A stretch of 64,000 nucleotides of DNA from Toxorhynchites rutilus septentrionalis. Taxonomy: Eukaryota; Arthropoda; Insecta; Diptera; Culicidae. This document shows positions 1-11,432 of the stretch, in pieces. A program made the position numbers and the translations under genes. The notes under the pieces were generated by a model. It had not been told where the DNA came from. It ran no database searches and saw only the letters and a program-made list of their open reading frames with translations. The DNA lies in NCBI RefSeq assembly GCF_029784135.1, contig NC_073745.1:41062420-41126419 (forward strand), written 5' to 3'. Position 1 is the stretch's first letter. The number at the start of each line of letters is the position of its first letter.

Positions 1-96
1 TCCCAGCATCTTACCGATGTCCCGATGTGACAACTCCGGATTCTCGAAATGAGTGTGCAGGATTAATTCACGACGCTCTTTTTCGTTCGACGACAT
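1..96 (-). CDS. ITmD37E transposase, N-terminus (partial)
   Basis: Thirty-two codons run from an ATG at 96-94 to the window edge without a stop. The peptide starts MSSNEKERRELILHTHFENP and continues into SHRDIGKMLG, the first part of the paired helix-turn-helix DNA-binding region of ITmD37E (Tc1/mariner superfamily) transposases. The start lies about 150 bp inside the terminal repeat, as expected for this family. The catalytic D, D and E residues would lie beyond the window, so activity cannot be judged. The family assignment rests on this motif and the adjacent terminal repeat. Confidence 0.7.
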   Translation of the reverse strand, partial: MSSNEKERRELILHTHFENPELSHRDIGKMLG

Positions 97-248
97 TTTT
101 CCAAATTTACGAAAAATTGACAGTGAAGCATGGCCTACGTGATCTATACACTCTTATCTGATTATAAGCGAAAGCTGAAGATATAATTCCTAAAAATTAA
201 ATTTCTACGGCGTTTTTTCCGTGATGCAATTTGATGTGACACACCCTT
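1..248 (-). mobile_element. ITmD37E-type mariner element, 5' end, cut by window edge
   Basis: The terminal repeat reads inward from 248 on the minus strand as AAGGGTGTGTCACATCAAAT, followed by TTGCATCACGG and a run of A, the usual start of mosquito ITmD37E elements, with TA at the boundary (249-250). A transposase start follows at 96. Only this end lies in the window, so completeness cannot be judged. Confidence 0.75.
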
Positions 249-252
249 TATA

Positions 253-1160
253 AATAACTATTGATATATTTTTAGCAGATGAATCGTTGTTTAACGTGGT
301 TATCTTTTAATATACAGAAAGGAGTGTGTCGTATTCACATCGAAATAAAAATAAATGGCTTGCTGTAAAAGCTAACCGACTTTTATTCTTCGACGTTAAT
401 CTATTCAATGAAAAAATGGAGAGTTTATTGCCCATATAAAGTTCACACCTACGTTTTATTGTTGGAGGTATAAATATTATAGCAATTATATTTACTGGAA
501 AATGTACGAGTGAAGCCAAAAATCATTATTTCATTATGATCTCACTAAAAGTGTTTTAACTAAAATCTTTTGAACATTGTATTTCGTCTTAGAACAAACT
601 TTTTTTCCCTGATAATGAATTTGATTACTAGAAAATGTTATGGACCAGATAATCTCCCGGTAAACATTATCATGAACAAACTCGATGCATTTGTAACTAT
701 TTTTATAGAACTTTCCAAACAGATACTGAGACAATGTCATCACATCAGCGGATTGAAAGGAGCAAAAGTGGTTCCTGTTCTTAAAGTCTGATCTTTGCGA
801 TGTGGGCAACTTTTTTCCTTGTTTTTGAAAACAACTATTGCTTAACATTTCGACAAGTTTTATCAATCAATTCAATGTTAAACATCAGTATGATTTCTGG
901 AAATGGAAATCTCTATCGCAATAAATGAGCATGTTGATTTTTTGTTGAATCAAAATGATAATAAATGTAAATATGTTATTGGTGCTCTATTCATTAATTC
1001 AAAACAGCACTCCAAGACGAGAACCAAAATATTTCATTGCCAAAATTTTAATGTGAAACGTGAATAAACGAAAGATCGTACGATCATAAAAAATGCAACA
1101 CAAAAAATTATCACCAAAAAATAATTATATGTCGGATATTTTCGAATCTCTCAGGGAATA
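253..1160. other. No gene seen; AT-rich non-coding DNA
   Basis: AT-rich sequence with only short overlapping chance ORFs on both strands. No terminal repeats, RNA gene or known motif was recognised. Confidence 0.5.
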
Positions 1161-1164
1161 AATA

Positions 1165-2089
1165 AATAAATATTAGCTATGTATTTGTAACATTGGTTTA
1201 TTCCTTCTCCTCTACTAGGGTAAATGCCTGGTACTTGAACTACTTGGACGCTACCCATCAAAACCTGTGCAACACTTGTGCCATATTTCTTACACACTTT
1301 CATCCACTCTGTCTTCAAATTCTGGTCGTTTATGAATACTTTCATAGTCACCAAGAATTTTTCTACTGGGCGAAGTTCTGGCGTGTTTGGCGGATTGGCT
1401 GGTTTCGGTACAAAAACAACATCGTTGGCCAGATCAAGCCAAAACCAAGTGTCACCTTCGGGATACCGAGGAAGGGCAGCAGGCGTTTCTGGAGGCATTC
1501 TTCTTTATATATTTGGCCGTTGAAGGTGCCGGTCGTTATGTATGACTTTCTGAGTTAGCCGTACCCATAGATCGCCTGCCACACCAAATACTTCTTGACA
1601 AATATGTCGACCTTCTTCTTCCGGAACTTCTCCGTCCGCTTGATGTACGTCTCGTCGTCCATTACGATGCATTTCGGTTACACCAACGACTCGCGGTACA
1701 GCTTCTTGGCGCGGGATTTGACCACCATATTCTGTTTATCGATCCGGTTAGGCGTCTTCCTTATCTTCATTATTATTATCATTATTTGCTCGACGAACCA
1801 GACGAAAGAATTGACCTTCTTGATCACGTCCCGAATCGAAAGGTTCGGATTGCGCATGAAGCAATCCCTCATCTTCCTTGCCTTCACCTGGTTGGTGATC
1901 TTTGCTTTTCTTGCGCTGCCACTTCGCCGCTCGGTCGTCTGGATCTTGTTGAACAATTCTACCATACGGGACACGGTCGAATGGTCGATTCCCAATCGGT
2001 TCGCGATCTACCTGTGGGACTGGCCTGGATTTTCCACGACCGCGCATAATTTTTTGTCTAAGCACTTTGTTTGGAAACCATCTCAATAA
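1165..2089 (-). pseudogene. ITmD37E mariner transposase, degraded
   Basis: Reading leftward from about 2089, the minus strand gives a helix-turn-helix segment (IANRLGIDHSTVSRMVELF, near 2010-1955) followed by SIRDVIKKVNSFVW. After a frame change comes the first catalytic block, VMDDETYIK (near 1660-1635), then YLVWQAIYGYG and TTGTFNGQIY. After another frame change come a shortened second block (WLDLANDVVFVPK) and the third block NPPNTPELRPVEKF (near 1390-1345). This order and the N-P-P-N-x-P-E-L-R-P-x-E-K signature identify ITmD37E. At least two frameshifts, an in-frame stop just upstream of the HTH, and shortening around the second D make it dead. Neither terminal repeat was found, so the copy is truncated or its ends have diverged. 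Confidence 0.8.
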
Positions 2090-2312
2090 TTACTTGACAG
2101 GTCAGGACGAAATTTTGCACATGTAAAAATTACACTCTAAACTTCTTGTTTTTTTTCGGAAACTCTTTGCAGCACGCGGGAATTGTTGTAGGGCGGGCTC
2201 AAAGCTACATATTGTATAATCATAATTAGTTCAGACATGCGATACAATTATTCAGTATGACTTATATTTGGTCTCCTAGTTTTGTATCTAGCAAAGCTTA
2301 CTGCAGGATGAC

Positions 2313-2815
2313 TTAAGCGGCCCATACATCTACAATATTATTGCACAACAAAGGTGGTTGTGAAATAATATTGAGGGTGTGTTTCAGATATTGAAATGTT
2401 GTACAATATATTGTATGATATCAAAAAATTTAGATATTTATTGTGCAACGCTTACAATATTGCATAATCTATGTGTGACGTTGAGCAACATGGTGACAGT
2501 TAATGTCAAAGCTCATGTTTACATTTACATCGTCTCGGGTGTAAAGTGAGGGTCATCCTCACTTCCTCATCGTTCACTTCCGGCATTATGGAATATATAG
2601 TGTAAGGTTCCAACGAGTACTTGCGATGAAATATTGAACGTCAGTAGCCAGCCTTGCACAATATTCAGGACCGACTTCAATATCACCCCCAAATGTTTCA
2701 ATTTCATTGCACAAATATGACTGTGACGCCATAATATTGTACGTCTGTGGACAACCTTCAATAATAATGTCTATAAATTCGTACAATAGTATTGTGCGTG
2801 TATGGGGCGCTTTAA
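2313..2815. mobile_element. MITE with about 30-bp terminal inverted repeats and TTAA flanks
   Basis: The left terminus GCGGCCCATACATCTACAAT (from 2317) is matched by the reverse complement of the right terminus, GCGCCCCATACACGCACAAT (ending about 2810), with similarity continuing through ATATTATTGCAC. Both ends abut TTAA (2313-2316, 2812-2815). The interior repeats TTGCACAATATT-like words and has no coding capacity. A TTAA target points to a piggyBac-type or similar non-autonomous element; the family name is not claimed. Confidence 0.7.
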
Positions 2816-5800
2816 ACTGGTTTTAATATATATTTTGAATAACACTCGAGTTGAACTCTACCTTTTTGTGGTTAGCAAAAATATGTATGAGGAAAATTAA
2901 TGGTATTGTTATGACAGATTGTTAACGGTTGTCCGACGAACTGCCATGGAGCGATGCTGATACTACTTTAATGCGCAGGGTGGTATAGAGTGGACAGTGG
3001 CGTGGTTTGCCCCCTCAACAAAACTAGTTTCACCCACAATTTAATCAATTTTTACCCATGCAATAAAAAATTTGTACACAAAAGAAAGAGTTGCATTTTT
3101 TTTGCCAACAATCTTCAGTAGCATCTCTTGAAATTATCTTTGGGTTTGGCATTCGTTTGAATCGAGGACGTCGAGTCTTTATTTTTCATCACGAAGACGC
3201 GCGTCGCAAAATTAATGGAAATAGTGTTCCAACTGGTTACACACCATCCCCTATTCTCCAGACTTGGGTTTCTCGGATTACTGTTTGTTCTTTTATTTGA
3301 AGAAATAGCTGCCGGGAAAAATATCTTGTTCAAATGAGGAGGTGGATGGTGGAAGAGGAAAGGATGTTTAAAATTAAAAAAATTAAACAAACTATAGCAT
3401 TTCTCATTCATTGACAGATAGGTTGATAACCTATGTGTTCACATAAATCAGGCATATTCATCAATTGTCATCGTATTTGAGAGAAAAATCATTTGTAATT
3501 CACGTAGTCTGTACACTATTGGAAGAAACCCAAAGAAAGATATTGAGGAGGAAAGCGCTTGTGGAGACAAGCGGGAGCGAGTACAGGTCGCCCTTCAATA
3601 GTCTGGAATGACACGTTAAATCTAAATTGGACAGCTCAGATTTTTAATAAATGTATTTAGCTTGAATATTATAGCAAACGACGGTAAAATTACAGTCCGG
3701 GAAGTCTTTATGAAAATGGGTAATCGTGTAAGAAAGAAAACGCTGCGATATTTTAATCACGGAAGAGTAAAAATTCGTGCCATTGTAGTGCTAAATAATG
3801 GTAGAAAAAAGAACAAACTAGTCGTTCGCGATCACCATTGTATATAGTGCGCGTTGAATTATTTTTCTTTTCCTCCTATTTAACACTTTTGAATGACGTT
3901 TAAACGTGACATAATGTCACCATTGGTCGTTCTGTGTTTCTGAATTTGCCTCTTCCTGCTGTGATTTCTCGTCTGAGTTACTATGCCAAACATGGGTAGG
4001 AAATAAAAATTTCAAGAATTTCATAATTACACAATTTGGGTCAGTCCTTCCATCTGCATTATGAGTCTCTCCCTACCGACTCACCCACCCGCAAGAATAG
4101 AAAAACAACGCTCCGACTGCTGCGGGAAGATCCACCAATCTGTGCCATTATATCCTGTAATTAGGAAGCTGTGATACGAGGGAAGATCGTCGTCTCGAAA
4201 GACAACATCAACACACCCCGCAAGAAACGACGATTCATTGCACCCTCGGATAACGACAATGACATAAAAACATTCTGAAATGATGAGAATGTATCAAAGG
4301 TTCATACAAAGGGCGACGGTTGAGCCGTAATTTCTTGCTCTAGGTCGCGCGCGATGATCCTAGACCGCATAAACTATGGATTAAAGGCGCAAGAACTTTT
4401 GGATCGTACACACCATCAACAAAAACTCTCAAGATTGATCATTAGTTGTGGGAATGATTGACAACAGGAAATGAGTTTTATCATAGGCGCTACAGTCGGG
4501 TGAAGATGGGATTATGAAGTTATTAACCTACCTTCCGCTCCCTTTCCCATCCCTAATCGTTCTCGGGGGGATACAAGAGCAACACCACAAACGGCGATTA
4601 TCGAAGCTCGTCGCTCGTTACATGCCTGAACCGACAGTTCCGAAGTACTGCGGTCAACAACAGAAATTTCGATTTCAATTCTACCTGACACCAAGCGCGA
4701 ACGAACGAGTTCCATCCGTCATGGTCGATTATATCACACCCCGGGCACAGACAAATCGGCCCGTATTAATCAGGTTGTGGTTTATGGATGATGTATTTAT
4801 TGCGGGTTGTTGGACTGGTTTTCGGCGAGTAGTGACACACATGTTTCCTTGTTTCTTGCTTTGCGAAATGTGAAAGTCACGTCGGGAACGGGAAAATGGC
4901 GAGGAAGAGGAAGCCACTTTCGGCCAAGGTGAGATCCACGCTGACCGGACACAGCGGGCAGCCGTTGACGGGTCGATCATTAAACGTGTTCACGGGGACA
5001 GGTCTTGTTCGAACAAAACTTTTCGCTGTTCAACCAGTACTGGCTGTGGTAATTAGATGGCTCTGCTTGTAATGAGCACTTTGTGGGTTTTAGCGGTGGT
5101 TATTAGCATTCAAATGACACACACAACAAGAGGTTGTCTTACATGGTTTCTATGGGCATATTGGTAGTGAACGAATATCTCCTCGAACCCGGTGGCCGGT
5201 GCTTTGCTTATGAGATGATTATAGTGCACACCCCACAGTTTATTGCCTATCGAAGAACCAAGGAAGATCGCCGCTGGAGGCCACAGGCTTGTTTGAACTG
5301 AACGGTCGAAGATTGTCATCTAATATTATAATGAGTGTTGGATTAGGTGCACTGTGCAAACGAATCACTGTTATGAGCGAACGGTGTTAGACTGTTGCTT
5401 CATATCACAAGTGTTATCGTAATTGTTGGGAAAAGGGATTGGAGTTTATTTCCTCGTCGTGTTTCATTAATCATTTCGTACCTTAAACGAGAATGGATAT
5501 GAAATGAACGATATACACTGTCTGGCCTTTTAAAGGGCGCCAAATGGAAATCTCAACTTCGGTGCAAATTGTATATGGGTTTTTCATATAGTGATAATCC
5601 GCATCTCTAGTGAGCAATAGACAAATATGTAATAGAATATATAGAGGATGGTGTTCAAGACACGACTGCATTTTGACTTGGGACTATGAAAATATTCAAT
5701 TCGATTCGATCGTTAATATTCACGAGCTCATGAATTGATTTGACGAATGGGAATGTTTCATTCATACGAATCTTTCTCACTATATCCCTTCCATTCGAAT

Positions 5801-5960
5801 GGATAACCGCTTCTTCATTCAAACCGTTTATCATGCTGTACTTGGAGATTTACTTTGTCCCTATCACTTGAAGTAGTGACCAGGACTCAATTGACATTCG
5901 AGTTTGTTTTCATAGAGAAACAGAGCAACTGCAAGTTTGGGAGAAACAAGAGGTTTATCA
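2816..5960. other. Non-coding, no recognised repeat
   Basis: Mixed-composition DNA with no ORF I can assign. The part around 4020-5000 is somewhat GC-richer and repeat-poor and may be single-copy host DNA. Short ORFs here, such as 3662-3847 (+) and 4514-4873 (+), have no recognisable motif. Confidence 0.45.
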
Positions 5961-6227
5961 AAAGTGTTTTTTTTTTACGTAGGACTACGTCTTTCATTTT
6001 TATACTGGCGTGTAAGTTCAAAGTTTCGAAAACGAAAGCGTTACGCCGGAGAACGAGATTTTGAGCGTTAATAGCTCCTAAACAACTGAACTAAATGGTA
6101 TGATAAACACTCCATTCGAAAGATAAAATGTCTACGCGTTATATGCTTTTTACTTTTTGATCCAAAAATTTGTTTCAATAGTCCTAAAATTGCTTTCAAA
6201 ACAGGCTATTGAAATCACATCAATTGG

Positions 6228-6263
6228 TATATAAGCAAGTGCCGCTCGGAAATCCACTCAGTT
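6228..6263 (+). promoter_or_regulatory. TATA box plus initiator inside R1 copy A
   Basis: TATATAAG (6228-6235) is followed 32 bp later by the A of TCAGTT (6258-6263), an arthropod-type initiator. The spacing is that of a TATA-dependent RNA polymerase II core promoter. The block between them is kept in the inverted copy at 14040-14073, which argues that it is an original part of the element. Activity is inferred, not shown. Confidence 0.5.
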
Positions 6264-6306
6264 ACGATTGCGCAACGATTGTGGTACGATCGTTAGAATG
6301 GATGGA

Positions 6307-6955
6307 TGTTTTCCTAACACAGACTTCAAAACCATGGAGCCTGTGGAAATCGGCATTGCAAATTAGATGCAAGCTGCAGGTGCTTTTGTACTCGCTTGCG
6401 TTTCTTCAAATTGGAATGTTTCCCTAAAACAGATTTCTGAACCATGGAGCCTGAGGAAATCAACATTGCAAAATTGATGCAAGCTGCGGGTACTTTTATA
6501 CTCGCTTTCGTTTCTAGAAATCGGAATGTTTCTCTAACACAGACTTCTAAACCATGGAGCCTGAGAAAATCAACATTGCAAAATTGATGCAAGCTGCGGG
6601 TACTTTTATACTCGCTTTCGTTTCTAGAAATCGGAATGTTTCTCTAACACAGATTTCTAAACCATGGAGCCTGTAGAAATCAGCATAGAAATTTAGATGC
6701 AAGCAGTGGGAACTTTCGTACTCGTTTGCGTTTTTGCAAGTTGGAATGTTTCCCTAACACAGACTTCAAAACCATGAAGCCTGGGAAAAGATGCAAACTA
6801 CGATTACTTTTGTACTCGCTTGCATTTTTTCAAATCGAAATGTGTTTTCCCAATGCAGAATCCGAAACCAAGAAGTTGGGAAAATCGGCATTGCAGATAC
6901 ATTCAAGTCGGCAATACTTTTATACCCCCAAACATTTTTATAGTCCAGAATTCGT
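6307..6955 (+). repeat. 110-bp tandem repeat, about 6 units
   Basis: Units start at about 6307, 6419, 6529, 6639, 6749 and 6843; the middle ones are exactly 110 bp apart. Each opens with TTTCYCTAACACAGACTTC, passes ACCATGGAGCCTG, and ends with TACTCGCTTGCGTTT and GGAATG. Units 2 and 3 are almost identical, which suggests recent expansion; the last two are shortened or diverged. Related blocks occur at 31.0-31.2 and 45.1-45.5 kb. Short ORFs read across them are repeat artefacts. Confidence 0.85.
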
Positions 6956-7370
6956 TTTGCTATCACGGTCTACAAAAGCGGGTACGAATGCAACGCTTTG
7001 GCTCGATTATTCAAGACTGCATTGGAAGATATCCCTTCATGTCGCCAGCTCACTGAACTTCTACGCATACCGTTTGATGATTAGGCAACATGTTGATAAC
7101 TATTTGCTGCGATAAATACTACCATAATGCATGAATTGACTTAAATTGAGATTTGTTTGCAATTGAATTCGTGAATAGTTTCATTCATTCACTATTTTAA
7201 TCAATAATTTAATCAATACACAAAAGATAGCACTGCGCATCGGCGATATCGTACCCAATGAGGATCATCCGAGGTGGGATTATTGCTAATTAAAGAAATA
7301 CAATTGATTATTAAGCCAACGGCAGTCCTACGTCAACTTTGCGGTTATATCATAGGTATAACCCATCCAT

Positions 7371-7948
7371 AGTTTTTGTTTCTTTCTTTTTCTTCTCGCT
7401 GTGAGAGTGTGACGTTAAAACATAAGTACAAAGGCGAGAGAAAATGCTTTTCTATCGTCTGATCTGTTTTCGATATGACATTTTTTTTCTGAAAGATTGT
7501 TAATGCCCTGTCCACCGTGCTTCATTGCGGAATACACGAAATGAAAAGGAATAACTTCTCGTTTGAGAATGAACTTTTTCGAATCGCAATTGGAGATGGG
7601 GTAGTCTTTGTCATTTTGACAATTTTTTCGGTGGAGTTTAATTTTTTATCACATTGTTCATCAGTTTGAATATTATTTTAGAATGCCTCGAAACTTTAGA
7701 GTTGGAGAAATTTTTTCCCGAAAAGTCCCGAAAAGGGCCGATGATTTGCATGATTCCCTAGAAGCAGCTGTAGATTGTTGACCCAACTCACTTTCCCTTG
7801 CGTGAACAATACAAAAGTGATAATTTATCGAATTCCTCTCTTGCAACATAAGTTGTAACCCGTAGAATCATCAACAACTCCTAAGACGAGTTGGCTTGAA
7901 ATTCGTCAGAAAGAAAATAGTCAGAAGTACAACTAGAAATTACAGGCA
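7371..7948. other. No gene or repeat recognised
   Basis: AT-rich non-coding stretch between R1 copy A and the GTGCGG hairpin repeat. Nothing assignable was seen. Confidence 0.4.
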
Positions 7949-8513
7949 AACCTTTTTTTTGTGCGGGGGATAGGGACCACACAAAAAAGTCGCATAAAAA
8001 AAATCGTGCAAAACTTCACCAGCAGTTTTAAAAAATCGTGTTCGGTGCACATTTTGAAAAAAACTTTTTTTTGTGCGGTAGATAGGGACCGCATAAAAAA
8101 AGTTCCTCCCAAGAAAATAACTCAAATCCACGCCATTCACCGTTTAATTTCCTTTTGTTTCCCTGCTTTGCGATGGGACACTTTGCATTTTCGGTTGCGC
8201 GTGGCTGTTTTGTGCTTTTAGTTGCATGTCGAAACGTGTTGCTGTTAGAAATCATGTCATGCAAAAACTTAGAAAAACTTAGAGCATTTGACGAGAGGAG
8301 GGGAATGATTTCAGAAGTGGATAATTGAGACGCAAATATGCTTTTTTTCGCACTGAAATGCATATAAACCATCGAAAAAAACTAAATGGACGATAACTTC
8401 GTCAAATATGCTTCTTTTCATACACCGCACAAAAAAAAACGCACAAGAACAGAAAATCGCACAAAAAAATCGCACAAAAAAAATCGCACGAAAAAAACCG
8501 CACAAAAACAGGT
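7949..8513. repeat. Hairpin-rich repeat built from TTTTTTTGTGCGGT words, possible MITE
   Basis: Two local palindromes, 7953-7988 and 8065-8101, have arms of the type TTTTTTTGTGCGG / CCGCAYAAAAAA around a GATAGGGA loop. At 8425-8509 there is an array of about six units of CGCACAAAAAAAT. The outer ends read CCTTTTTTTTGTGCGG at left and CCGCACAAAAACAGG at right, that is, inverted. This fits a MITE with repetitive termini; no target duplication was established. Confidence 0.55.
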
Positions 8514-8792
8514 TTTATTGTAGTCACATTTTGTAACACATCCGGGAACGAAGCCATATATTTTTAATTTTTACCTTGTAACAGTCAGTCTCAGTGAATA
8601 CCGCAACGTGTTATGTCACGGTAAGGTAGACAGATAGGAGCCCCGTTCCGTGGCTCGAAAAGTACAGCCCTGTATTCTGGCTACACTCAAAGCTAGATAT
8701 CACCCAATGTATGATTTCTTTCGTTTTGACAACCGAGAAACGTCTAGGAAAACTGAGAATACGACGGAAAGATCGAGAAGAACTTTGAAGTA

Positions 8793-9085
8793 CAGTAGAA
8801 TCCCGATTATCAACGAGTTCCATAGTAAATCTAAAGGCCTTCCCGGAATTTGTCAGTGAGTGGTAGGCTAATGCTCCTTTTTATCATGGCTTTCACAGTA
8901 TCTGACCACTGGTCTACACGACACAGTATTGATGGATAGTTTAATGATTTCTGTATAGATAAAACATTGTGTTCATGCTGAAATATGTTTCTTTTTGTGT
9001 TTGCACCTCATTAATAGTCTTTTATTATTTTCGTTATTCGCGGTGACCTTGCCTGACAGTTCCGCAGATAATTGGGGTTCTAGTG
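8793..9085. mobile_element. pogo/Tigger-type MITE, about 293 bp
   Basis: The left terminus CAGTAGAATCCCGATTATC starts at 8793 next to TA (8791-8792). The reverse complement of the right end reads CACTAGAACCCCAATTATC. CAGTAGAAYCCCGATTATC is the typical end of pogo/Tigger-group elements. The TA on the right side is not preserved. No coding sequence. Confidence 0.65.
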
Positions 9086-11160
9086 TTGTTTACAAAAGTG
9101 ATGGTTTTGTCGTTTATTTTGGATTTCAGCCGATGATTCCCTCAAAAAAGTTGTAAACTTCTCCTCGAATGCTAAATTGTAACTTTCACTAATTTGCTTC
9201 TGATATCTCATAAAACGATTTCACTTTATGTCTATTACAGCAGATCACCCTGTTCACGATTTGACACTTGTTCCCAACTGTTTTATGAGTTTTCTTGAGG
9301 CTCCGATCAACGATCAACGTTTTCGCTTGATCTTTCGCTCGATTCGTTGACTTGTTATTTGTGACGCGAAATTTCGAAATTTGGCCACTTTCAGCGATTC
9401 TGACATGTCAGTGTGGGGACAATATAGATTTCATCATGCTCCGGAGACCCAGATGATCTTGTTGAAGGTGTACGACAAGAACCGGAAAAATATTCGTAAA
9501 TGTAAGCAAATGTCTTCTGGTTACCCTTGTTATTGTGCAATTCACAAAGTGATCTCCAAGTTCGCGGAGAACTGAATTCTATTGAAGAAAGGAAACCCCA
9601 GATCCCGTTTCTGAAAAAAGCATGCTCAACAATGTTTCTAATTTCGAATAAATGGTATTTTACTTTTGTTTCGATAACTGAACATAAATGGTGTCTCCAA
9701 CCAAAGATAAAAGATATACAGGTATTTCTAAATATCTGTAGAGATACCTGCATATCTGGCATCCTTGTCCTGACGCAAAAAAAAAGTCCGAATAATTGGA
9801 AGTCACCTCATTGCAAAATACGTTGAATTGCAGAATGCAGAATTGCGTTTCGTTCATATAATTCTGATTTGATCGGATTTCAGGATACAGCAGAATTGTC
9901 TTTATTGACGTCTGAACCCTCTGTAAAGATTCCAGTGCACCATACGACAATAAAGGGTGGAACGGTGAAAAATTGATCGATCTTGCCGTAATTTTTTTTC
10001 ATAGTGATTGAAAAAATAGAAAACCCGACATTTTGAAGGTGTGTACGTACGAAATGTGTTGTGTATGAGGAACGTCTGATGCCTGCAAGGAAGCTAAAAT
10101 CAGGAGAAATCCGAAACACGGTTATCACTGCTGGCGTTTTCAAACGTAATTCTTATTCAGAAAAAGTAATCAACGTTCTTGATTACATACTTGATTCGTC
10201 AGATACACAGTAGTTTAGCGCTGTTTTTGCTAGAGCTCCCTTCTTGTCACTACGAAAAAAATGGCGCAAGAATGGTTTTTCGCCAACAGCGCGAAAATGA
10301 GATACAGTTTGGAGCAATATGACATTCAGTAACAAATTGATACAACAGCTGTTAAAAATCTAATGAAAAGTGTGAACTTGAAGCTCGACAGTTCGCATTC
10401 GAAAACCGGAAGCCCAACCAAACAAAAATAATTAACCATATTAGACCATTTTGACCGTTCCACCCTCATATATGTATAATTTGATAAACTTGTTTGTTTC
10501 TCGGTCTCGATCCAGTTAGAAGCTGTTATTTCAACGCTTGTTGGTGGCTTTGCATGTCAAACTCACAAACCCATGTTCCATCACCAATTTTTTTTTCCAA
10601 TTCATTGATTTGTATCAATCGCATAAGCTTTGTGGAGCCGCTAATTCAATTCTATCAGATTGATTGAAACTACTCGAATGGGCTTTATTCATTATCATGG
10701 TCAAAGAATTTCCTCTGATTTATTCCACCATAATGGATTATTCCGGATCGTCTTTCCGGAAAAAGTAGTATTAAAAGAGGCGTAAGAGAGCAAAGCAGTC
10801 GCACTTACCACTACACCACCGGCGTACAGTGGTCCCTCAGAAATTCTAGGTGGCATTAAATAGAAAAATGAATGGAAATGCCTTGAAATTTGGTGTACGT
10901 GGGTTTTCGAAGGTGCTGAATCTATGCTTAAGTCATTTTGGTTATGAGCCCCAAAGCAAGGGCCGGGGGAGGGGGTAAAATTTGAAATTTTAGGAAAACA
11001 CGTGTGGGGTGTCTAAAAATATTTTTCAAACATCCTTAACACGTTTCCAATATTAATTTTACCCAATAGCACTCCGACGGAGCACACTGCCGTAGTGAAA
11101 GGATTAAGGATGAGACAAATAAATGTGAAGTGAAAGACGCATGCACAAAGCAGAATAGAT
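9086..11160. other. Non-coding; one short hairpin
   Basis: No gene recognised. Contains the hairpin at 9712-9757, listed separately. The segment 10820-11000, with G-rich and poly-purine words, looks like diverged interspersed repeat but was not identified. Confidence 0.4.
9712..9757. repeat. 18-bp stem hairpin
   Basis: Arm AGATATACAGGTATTTCT (9712-9729) pairs with AGAGATACCTGCATATCT (9740-9757) with two mismatches around a 10-base loop. Likely the end of, or a relic within, a small inverted-repeat element. Confidence 0.6.
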
Positions 11161-11164
11161 ATTT

Positions 11165-11265
11165 TATTTATTGAGCATGACGAAATTAGGGATGGGTTAT
11201 GTTTGTGATATAACCGCAAGGTAACCGTAGGACTATCGTTGGGTTAGTGATCATTTGTTTGATGC
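11165..11265 (-). repeat. R1 family terminal fragment
   Basis: GGGATGGGTTATG, then GATATAACCGCAAGGTAACC and GTAGGACTATCG, matches the outer end of R1 copy A in reverse complement, and ATTTGTTTGATG with TGAATCAATTCTCAATGAAT matches the start of R1 copy B at 12650. It is therefore a related end only about 1.4 kb from copy B; the Tc1/mariner element at 11433 lies between them. Confidence 0.6.
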
Positions 11266-11432
11266 AGCATCTGAATCAATTCTCAATGAATGAATGAATG
11301 GATATTTTGAAGATTGCAGATTCTTGTAAGCGGGAATTGAGACCTTCAAGTATAAGTATGGAATTATCATTTATACGAAGAATTAAGACGCCCCGAAAAG
11401 GATTGATGAGTTTACGTGGCTTTGTAGAAGTA

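Larger units (their letters stand above)
5963..7370 (+). mobile_element. Repeat family R1, copy A (about 1.4 kb, palindromic ends)
   Basis: The left end carries the near-palindrome ACGTAGGACTACGTC (about 5979). The right end, reverse complemented, reads GTTGACGTAGGACTGCC (about 7320-7340) followed by AACCGCAA outward, so the ends are inverted repeats. Between them lie a conserved leader (6000-6220), a TATA/initiator promoter, six 110-bp tandem units and a conserved tail (6960-7130). The same order recurs in inverted form at 12.6-14.3 kb, and the tail recurs at 45.7-45.9 kb. No transposase is encoded, so it would need a helper in trans. Family name unknown to me. Confidence 0.6.

Noticed and set aside
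1595..2089. 164-codon plus-strand ORF
   Set aside because: It is the antisense shadow of the ITmD37E transposase relic on the minus strand.
6307..6955. CRISPR-like regular repeat
   Set aside because: Units are contiguous 110-bp tandem copies without unique spacers, in a eukaryotic repeat element.
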